This document shows, piece after piece, positions 1-5,011 of a stretch of DNA of 7,525 bases. Numbering within the stretch: the first letter of the stretch is position 1; every line of letters begins with the position of its first letter. Below the pieces are notes generated by a model. The model was given only the letters and a program-made list of their open reading frames with translations, had not been told where the DNA came from and ran no database searches. The translations under genes were made by a program, and so were the position numbers. Origin of the DNA: Chitinophagaceae bacterium (GTDB taxonomy: Bacteria; Bacteroidota; Bacteroidia; Chitinophagales; Chitinophagaceae); contig CANJDY010000133.1 of assembly GCA_947472635.1 (NCBI GenBank), forward strand, positions 1-7,525. The letters are read 5' to 3'.

Positions 1-41
1 TAGTATAGGACTTTTGTATTTTTTTATCAAAGTCAAAATAC

Positions 42-230
42 ATGAAATTTTTTTATTCAATACTTGTCTGTATAGTTTTAATATCATCCTGTAATGATAC
101 CGAAACGAATGTAGGGGTTGAATCTGATTCTGCAAAGGCATTTGCAACCGCCGATTCGATGGCAGCTGCTAAGGCTTTAGCAGATACTATTGTTGGTTTG
201 ATTGATTCAACTCATCCCACTATTAAATAG
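42..230 (+). CDS. Small putative lipoprotein, 62 aa, function unknown
   Basis: The reading frame encodes a signal peptide of about 16 residues: Lys at position 2, a hydrophobic core FFYSILVCIVLI, then LISSC with Cys17 as the probable lipidated residue after signal peptidase II cleavage. This lipobox form is common in Bacteroidota. The mature part is only about 45 residues and is rich in Ala, Ser, Asp and Thr (for example ADSMAAAKALADT, residues about 37-49), with no domain I recognise. The stretch right after the cysteine is Asn-Asp-Thr-Glu, an acidic start of the kind linked in this phylum to surface export of lipoproteins; that is inference. No Shine-Dalgarno sequence or clear promoter is visible in the 41 bases before the ATG. 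It stands alone and converges with the E2 gene. The lipobox makes it a likely real gene, but its role cannot be read from sequence. Confidence 0.7.
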   Translation: MKFFYSILVCIVLISSCNDTETNVGVESDSAKAFATADSMAAAKALADTIVGLIDSTHPTIK

Positions 231-261
231 TTGATAGATTGTAAAAGACACTCCTTAAAAA

Positions 262-330
262 CCACTCAAGCAGTACTATTTACCCCAATTATTGATTACA
301 AGTAATTGCTGAAATGTTTGAGTAGTGTGG
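262..330 (-). terminator. Imperfect hairpin with T-run, possible terminator of the E2 gene
   Basis: On the minus strand, the arms CC-ACACT-ACTCAA and TTGAGTGG can pair as 8 base pairs with a 5-base bulge, and the second arm is followed directly by TTTTT. An inner stem CAATTA/TAATTG (286-291 with 303-308) lies inside the long loop. It sits just past the E2 stop codon, between two converging genes, where a terminator is expected. The loop is long and the outer stem is bulged, so this is only a candidate. Confidence 0.3.
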
Positions 331-352
331 TAGAGTAAAATCGTAGCTAGTA

Positions 353-1699
353 TTAAATACTTCGATTGCCATCGAAATTTTCCAATTCTTTCGAAACGGA
401 ATTCAAAAAAGTACTTCCTAATGAGCCATCAATTATTCGATGGTCGTAACTAAGCGAAATATACATCATATGCCGGATGGCTATACTGTCTCCCTGAGGC
501 GTTTCAATTACCATTGGTCTTTTCTTGATAACACCTACTGCCATAATTGCTACCTGTGGCTGGTTAATGATAGGGGTTCCCATAATACTGCCAAAAGTTC
601 CAACATTGGTTAAGGTGAAAGTTCCATCCGTGGTATCATCTGGCCTTAATTTCCCTGCTCTAGCTGCATTTGCCAAACCATTGACCTGTTTGGTTAAACC
701 AGCTAAATTTAATTGATCGGCATTTTTAATAACTGGTACTATTAGATTACCATTTGGTAAGGAAGTAGCCATTCCAATGTTAAGATTTTTCTTAATGATA
801 ATTTTATCTCCTTCTATTGAACTACTTAGTAATGGGTATTTTTTAATAGACTTAACTATTGCTTCAATAAATAAGGGCGTATAGGTTATTCTTTCACCCT
901 CTCGACTTTCAAACTCTTTTTTAATTCTTTCTCTCCATAGAACTAAGTTCGTTACGTCACATTCTGCAAAGCTAGTTACATGAGCACTGGTATGTCTGCT
1001 ATCCACCATATGTTTGGCGATTAACTTGCGCATCCGATCCATTTCAATGATTTCAACATTGGAATAATAGCTATTTGAAATGGCTACCTGATGATTGGTT
1101 TCCTTAGAATGAGTTGAAAGGATCTCGTGATGCGATATAGCAGTTTGTTGGGGAATGGTGTTTACCGAATGTACATTGCTTTTCTTATCTGATACATACG
1201 ATAAAATATCTTTTTTGCTCACTCTACCATCCTGTCCAGTTCCTACAATATTCTCCAATTCAGCCATGCTAATGCCTTCCTGTTGAGCAATATTTATCAC
1301 TAGTGGCGAATAAAAACGAATGGAAGAATTACTCGGAAGTAGTTTTGGCAGGTCATTGTTTGAAGCAGGTTGAAAAGGAATTTCTTCTACAATCTGAACA
1401 TCTTCAAAAATAGGCCTATCGGAGGAGGATGAATTATTAAAATGTCGAGTAGTACCTGCTTCTACTCGTATTGTTGCGATTACTGCACCAATGGGAACTA
1501 CATCATTTTCTTTAAATAAAATATCTTCGATTATACCGTTAACTGTAGAGGGGATTTCACTATCTACTTTATCAGTAGCTATATCGAGCACAATTTCATC
1601 TTCTTGAATAGTATCACCTGGTTTTTTATGCCACTTCAAAATAGTAGCTTCCATGATACTTTCCCCCAATTTTGGCATTACAAGATCAATTAAAGCCAT
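353..1699 (-). CDS. 2-oxo acid dehydrogenase E2, dihydrolipoamide acyltransferase
   Basis: This is the core acyltransferase of a 2-oxo acid dehydrogenase complex; it passes the acyl group from a lipoyl-lysine to CoA in the cytoplasm. The 448 residues show the full family order. A single lipoyl domain spans about 3-78 (MPKLGES near the start, lipoyl lysine K44 in ATDKVDS). A peripheral-subunit-binding domain spans about 130-169 (SPLVINIA, GTGQDGRVSKKDI). The catalytic domain runs from about 218 to the end, with TFTLTNVGTFGS and the active-site signature H420-RIID424-G. Length and motifs are normal and intact. The two linkers are Ser/Asn/His-rich rather than the usual Ala/Pro-rich. The motif set cannot settle pyruvate, 2-oxoglutarate or branched-chain substrate; the HTSAHVTSF stretch leans to a branched-chain or generic E2. 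No E1 or E3 gene is nearby. A weak promoter-like pair (TTG, 21 bases, TATCTTTA) lies upstream on the minus strand at 1806-1775. Confidence 0.95.
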   Translation of the reverse strand: MALIDLVMPKLGESIMEATILKWHKKPGDTIQEDEIVLDIATDKVDSEIPSTVNGIIEDILFKENDVVPIGAVIATIRVEAGTTRHFNNSSSSDRPIFEDVQIVEEIPFQPASNNDLPKLLPSNSSIRFYSPLVINIAQQEGISMAELENIVGTGQDGRVSKKDILSYVSDKKSNVHSVNTIPQQTAISHHEILSTHSKETNHQVAISNSYYSNVEIIEMDRMRKLIAKHMVDSRHTSAHVTSFAECDVTNLVLWRERIKKEFESREGERITYTPLFIEAIVKSIKKYPLLSSSIEGDKIIIKKNLNIGMATSLPNGNLIVPVIKNADQLNLAGLTKQVNGLANAARAGKLRPDDTTDGTFTLTNVGTFGSIMGTPIINQPQVAIMAVGVIKKRPMVIETPQGDSIAIRHMMYISLSYDHRIIDGSLGSTFLNSVSKELENFDGNRSI

Positions 1700-1896
1700 A
1701 TAAAAATTTGTAGTTTTAATGTTATAACAACCAATTTAGCCTAAGGAGTTGTTGAAATTACCCAGATTTGTAATTAAAGATAATTATTTCCCATTAATAA
1801 CATCAATAACTTGCTTATATAGTAATATAATATTTAATATAACTGCTTGGAAATAACTTTATAAATAAAAATGAAGCAAAGCAAAGACTTAGTTCA

Positions 1897-3147
1897 TTAA
1901 AAATTGGAAAGAATAAATTTTCGAAACATATTGAGTGCATAGGTTGATGTAAGCTCAATATTTCTCTTGCGATCAAAGCGAAAATTAAATTTTTCGGTTA
2001 TTATTTTAGTAGAATTGCCAACTGCAACCCATACAGTTCCAACTGGTTTATCCTCCGTTCCGCCATCTGGACCCATTATTCCTGATACAGCAATAGTATA
2101 ATCAGTTTGCAACGATTTTAAAGCACCCTTAGCCATTTGTATGACTACCTCTTCACTCACAGCACCTTTGGATTCCAAGGTTGTTTTATCAACTTGTAAA
2201 AGGCATTCCTTTGCATTGTATGAATAGCTAACTACACTTCCGCTATAAAAGGCGGAAGCACCAGCCTTTTCCGTCAATAAATGCGCAATATATCCACCTG
2301 TACAACTTTCAGCTGTGGAAATAGTTTTATTTTTTTGAAGTAGTAATTTAGCTACAACCTGCTGCATTGACTCATCTTCATTGGTAACTAAATAACTATA
2401 AACTATATTTTGTAGTGTAATAAAGTATTTATCAATCTCCTGCTCCGTCTGCTCTTTCTCGTCACCGGTAGAGGATATACGCAGGCGAACCATGCCGTAA
2501 TTTGGAAGATAGGCCAGCTTAATGTGGATTGGGAGTGAGCTTTCATAATCTGATAGAAGGTCAGCAAGAAAACTTTCCCCTACACCGGCTGTCAGCAAGG
2601 TACGGTGAGCTATGTGAGGAAATTGAAAGTGTTGATTCAAAAGCGGAAGTACGTCATCAATCATCATACCCTTCATTTCATGGGGTACACCTGGCATACT
2701 TACATATATTTTACCTGCCTTTTCAAACCACATTCCAGGTGCTGTACCTCTTTTGTTCAATAAAACCTTACAATTATCTGGTACTTCTGCCTGTTTAAGA
2801 TTCCTTTCTATCATCGGCTTTTTTAGTACATTGGTAAAAATAGTAGTCACATTTTGAAGGGCACCTTCATCAACAACCATTTTTCCAGAAAAAAACTTAC
2901 AAAGAAGCGGTTTTGTGATATCATCGGCTGTAGGGCCAAGACCACCTGTAATCAATATAATATCAGCATGTTTGCTTTCCTCTACTAGTGTACCCCATAT
3001 CTCATCCCATACATCCCCTACAGCAACCCTTCGCGCAACCCGAATACCTGATTTGTTTAATTGCTGTGCCATCCACGCACTGTTGGTATCAATAACCTGA
3101 CCGATTAGTAACTCGTCTCCAATAGTTATAATGCTTGTTTGTATCAT
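1897..3147 (-). CDS. cinA: CinA family protein: MoCF-like domain plus nicotinamide-nucleotide amidohydrolase
   Basis: This is a two-domain CinA of 416 residues, the usual length. The N-terminal molybdopterin-binding (MoCF/COG1058) domain covers about 1-170, with IGDELLIGQVIDTNS at 9-23 and ITGGLGPTADD at 66-76; in characterised relatives it has ADP-ribose pyrophosphatase activity. The C-terminal PncC domain covers about 265-416, with ESCTGG at 280-285, YSYNAK at 308-313, GAVSEE and SGIMGPDGGTEDKPVG from 355. In that family it deamidates nicotinamide mononucleotide to nicotinic acid mononucleotide, feeding NAD recycling. All these motifs are intact. The name comes from competence-induced genes in Streptococcus, and nothing here points to competence. 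The ATG start is supported by the immediate family match of MIQTSIITIGDELL and by a promoter just upstream (3172-3201). It is divergent from the DUF6526 gene; the E2 gene follows 197 bases downstream on the same strand, so co-transcription is uncertain. Confidence 0.96.
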   Translation of the reverse strand: MIQTSIITIGDELLIGQVIDTNSAWMAQQLNKSGIRVARRVAVGDVWDEIWGTLVEESKHADIILITGGLGPTADDITKPLLCKFFSGKMVVDEGALQNVTTIFTNVLKKPMIERNLKQAEVPDNCKVLLNKRGTAPGMWFEKAGKIYVSMPGVPHEMKGMMIDDVLPLLNQHFQFPHIAHRTLLTAGVGESFLADLLSDYESSLPIHIKLAYLPNYGMVRLRISSTGDEKEQTEQEIDKYFITLQNIVYSYLVTNEDESMQQVVAKLLLQKNKTISTAESCTGGYIAHLLTEKAGASAFYSGSVVSYSYNAKECLLQVDKTTLESKGAVSEEVVIQMAKGALKSLQTDYTIAVSGIMGPDGGTEDKPVGTVWVAVGNSTKIITEKFNFRFDRKRNIELTSTYALNMFRKFILSNF

Positions 3148-3171
3148 CTAAAAAAGAGGTAATGTTATATG

Positions 3172-3201
3172 CAAAAATAATATAAAACTTCCATAGGCAA
3201 A
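3172..3201 (-). promoter_or_regulatory. Bacteroidota-type sigma-A promoter for cinA
   Basis: On the minus strand the sequence reads TTTG (3201-3198), 18 bases, then TATTTTTG (3179-3172). This is an exact match to the Bacteroidota -33 TTTG / -7 TAnnTTTG consensus with a normal spacer. Transcription would start near 3166, giving a leader of only about 20 bases before the cinA ATG at 3147. The position and orientation fit the gene well; no experiment supports it here. Confidence 0.6.
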
Positions 3202-3351
3202 CTTTCAATAGTATTGAAGACAATAAACAATAGGAAAAGTACTGTAATCATCTTCGACGTATCGAATAATTTATGGTTGTTTATTCGTTATTTGAAAACA
3301 ATTCGAAGTAATATTGGTTTTTTCAAAGTATTTTTATTAAAATCAAAAAAT

Positions 3352-3786
3352 ATGAATCAGCAAAATTTTAAAAATCATACAAAATTAGTTCCGTTATTTC
3401 ATGGGGTAACGGCATTTCTACTACTGGTTGGTGTTTCAGGAGCCACCTTTAATTTCTGCCAGGCTATTAACAATGGTAGTAACCAGTTAGGGGCTGGTAC
3501 GCTATTATTATTATTTGTTATAGCCCTATTGTTTTTTTGGTTTATTCGTACATTTTCACTGGGAGCGCAAGACAGAGCAATACGTGCAGAAGAAAATTTA
3601 CGTTATTTTTCGCTAACTGGTAAATTATTTAGTAACAAATTGACTTTACGTCAAATTATAGCACTTCGTTTTGCACCAGATGAGGAATTTGTTGCACTAG
3701 TAGATAGAGCAATCAATGAAAATTTAAGTCAAACCATCATTAAACAGACTATCCAAAATTGGAAAGCCGATCATAACAGAATTTAA
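3352..3786 (+). CDS. DUF6526 family two-helix membrane protein, function unknown
   Basis: The 144-residue product matches what I know of the DUF6526 family of Bacteroidota: an N-terminal MNQQNFKNH, two hydrophobic helices (about 17-37 and 47-67), a charged QDRAIRAEENLR segment (73-84), then a cytoplasmic-type tail with LRFAPDEEFVALVDRA (about 106-121) and a closing NWKADHNR. The role of the family is not known to me. The frame stays open upstream to a TTG at 3214, which would add 46 residues, but that extension has no family features and starts with a rare codon, so the ATG at 3352 is preferred; it is preceded by an A-rich stretch (AAAATCAAAAAAT). The gene stands alone, divergent from cinA and convergent with the thioesterase gene. 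No good TAnnTTTG promoter is seen before it. The family call rests on recalled pattern, not a search. Confidence 0.85.
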   Translation: MNQQNFKNHTKLVPLFHGVTAFLLLVGVSGATFNFCQAINNGSNQLGAGTLLLLFVIALLFFWFIRTFSLGAQDRAIRAEENLRYFSLTGKLFSNKLTLRQIIALRFAPDEEFVALVDRAINENLSQTIIKQTIQNWKADHNRI

Positions 3787-3803
3787 AAAAAGCTTTATAA
3801 GCC
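3785..3803 (-). terminator. Hairpin plus T-run, possible terminator of the thioesterase gene
   Basis: On the minus strand AGGCTT-ATA-AAGCTT can form a six-pair stem with one G-T pair, and it runs straight into a stretch of seven T residues. It lies about 80 bases past the thioesterase stop, between two converging genes. A second perfect inverted repeat, GCCTA-TAAAT-TAGGC at 3801-3815, overlaps it but has no T-run on the plus strand. The stem is short and AT-rich, so the call is tentative. Confidence 0.4.
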
Positions 3804-3880
3804 TATAAATTAGGCAATTGAAACTCCTGGGGAAAGCCTTTCGAAAAAATGGGTAGTAATTTTTACAATTTCATACCTGC

Positions 3881-4294
3881 TTATTGAGGAAAGTATTTCT
3901 CCAGCTTTGTTCTAAGCTCTATTGGCATTTGACAACGTTTCATTTCTTTTACTTCCATAAAATAAAGGGTTACATCACCTGTATTTATTAGCTCTCCTTG
4001 CTCGTTGAAAATTTCGGAATGAAAAACGATTTTATGATGAAGGGGTAATTCTTTTAAAGTTGTTTTTACAGTAATCAGGTCATCATATTTTGCTGGCCTT
4101 AAAAAGCGACTGTGAATATCAACTACAGGCATAATGATACCCATTGCTTCAATATCTTTATAAGTATATCCAATCTCTCTGATAGCCTCACCTCTGCCAA
4201 TTTCATAAAACTGGGCATAATGTCCATGATAAACTACGCCCATTTGATCTGTTAACGCATAGTGAATCCTTATTTTTGTTTCAGTTGTATACAA
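3881..4294 (-). CDS. Acyl-CoA thioesterase, 4HBT hotdog fold (YbgC/FadM-like)
   Basis: The 137-residue protein has the 4-hydroxybenzoyl-CoA thioesterase layout. Near the N-terminus is HYALTDQMGVVYHGHYAQFYE, a variant of the family's RYxETDQMGVVHHxNY, with the expected catalytic Asp16, followed by the long helix (GRGEAIREIG). The rest fits the hotdog beta strands, such as SRFLRPAKYDDLITVKT and GDVTLYFMEV. It probably hydrolyses an acyl-CoA in the cytoplasm; the chain length or aryl substrate cannot be told. The first codon is TTG, not ATG: no ATG occurs between the upstream in-frame stop (4307-4309) and Met18, which lies after the catalytic Asp, so a non-ATG start is required. TTG gives MYTTETKIRI, which fits the family N-terminus; ATC at 4298 and ATT at 4304 are less likely. 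DoxX lies 108 bases upstream on the same strand and the two may share a transcript. Confidence 0.92.
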   Translation of the reverse strand: MYTTETKIRIHYALTDQMGVVYHGHYAQFYEIGRGEAIREIGYTYKDIEAMGIIMPVVDIHSRFLRPAKYDDLITVKTTLKELPLHHKIVFHSEIFNEQGELINTGDVTLYFMEVKEMKRCQMPIELRTKLEKYFPQ

Positions 4295-4353
4295 ATTGAT
4301 GGTAATTTAATAGGAGGAAGGGTAGGATGAATTTGAAACTAATACTAGTACTT

Positions 4354-4361
4354 CAAAAATA
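4354..4361 (-). promoter_or_regulatory. Candidate -7 box for the thioesterase gene
   Basis: TATTTTTG on the minus strand matches TAnnTTTG exactly and lies 60 bases before the TTG start codon at 4294. No TTTG or TTG is present at the right distance upstream, so only half of the promoter is seen. If real, the thioesterase gene need not depend on the DoxX transcript. Confidence 0.3.
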
Positions 4362-4402
4362 ATAAAGTAAAAAATGACTCGTCTTGAATAAAAAAAAGTC
4401 TT

Positions 4403-4810
4403 CTATTTTCCTATCATACTATCAACACTTACTCTTCCTGGTCCTAAAAATAACAAAACCATATAGCTAATTAAATATAAAGCGTCTATTTCTCCTTTTC
4501 CAAAAAAATCACCCTGGTGCACTTTAAACAAAGCGACACACATAGTAATAATCAATGGAATAGAAGATAGCCTAGTAAATAATCCAAGAACCAAAAAAAG
4601 TGAGCAAAAGAATTCAGCAAAAATTACTAAAGTGAGGGAAAAAGTACTTCCTAAACCCATAAAATTCAAAAATTGGTTGTGCAGTATACTAAAGTGAAGC
4701 AGCTTGTCATATCCATGCCACATCATTAAAAAGCCAATACCAAGTCTTAAAAATAGCATAGCAGCAGAAAACGCCCCAGCACTATAATTAATGGATAAGA
4801 GTTTTTTCAT
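4403..4810 (-). CDS. DoxX family membrane protein
   Basis: This 135-residue protein has four hydrophobic segments (about 14-34, 56-78, 82-95 and 108-123) and the family's recurring pieces: LRLGIGFLMMWHGYDKL (21-37), FAEFFCSLFLVLGLFTRL (64-81), and LFLGPGRVSVD near the end. DoxX was named after a subunit of an archaeal terminal quinol oxidase, but most bacterial members, including this one, are inner-membrane proteins of undefined role; some are linked to redox stress or thiol balance. An aspartate/histidine-containing loop, KVHQGDFFGKGEID (96-109), is also typical. Length is normal and the ATG start is clear. It is divergent from the large TPR gene, with a 180 to 201-base AT-rich gap between them, and is followed by the thioesterase gene. 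No oxidase subunit lies nearby, so I would not assign a respiratory role. Confidence 0.92.
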   Translation of the reverse strand: MKKLLSINYSAGAFSAAMLFLRLGIGFLMMWHGYDKLLHFSILHNQFLNFMGLGSTFSLTLVIFAEFFCSLFLVLGLFTRLSSIPLIITMCVALFKVHQGDFFGKGEIDALYLISYMVLLFLGPGRVSVDSMIGK

Positions 4811-5011
4811 TGGTTGTAATTTTAAGTAGTTTAAATAAAAATAAAGTTAAATAATAATTTTTTATAAGATTATTAACAGGATTTCAAACGAATAGTCGTT
4901 TTGGTTGAAGCAGTTATCCACTTATTAACAAACAAATGGAAATGCCGTAAAACCAAACAGCAATATAGTTAATTTTACAATATCATTAAAATGATGGTTA
5001 TAACCAATATG

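Noticed and set aside
525..716. 63-codon plus-strand frame opposite the E2 gene
   Set aside because: It is an antisense shadow of the conserved catalytic domain.
1700..1896. Short gene or RNA in the gap between E2 and cinA
   Set aside because: Only AT-rich sequence, a nine-codon frame at 1871 and weak repeats were seen; nothing supports a gene.
2529..3100. Plus-strand open frames opposite cinA
   Set aside because: They overlap strongly conserved cinA coding sequence in antisense and their products resemble no protein.
3214..3351. 46-codon N-terminal extension of the DUF6526 protein starting at TTG
   Set aside because: It begins with a rare start codon, has no family features, and the ATG at 3352 gives the expected MNQQNFKNH N-terminus.
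4403..4810. DoxX as a subunit of a terminal oxidase
   Set aside because: No partner oxidase genes are present and most bacterial DoxX-family proteins are not oxidase subunits.
4914..4922. TTATCCACT, one base from a DnaA box, in the DoxX/TPR gap
   Set aside because: Only a single near-match, with no cluster, no AT-rich unwinding repeats and no dnaA or other origin gene nearby; chance is enough.
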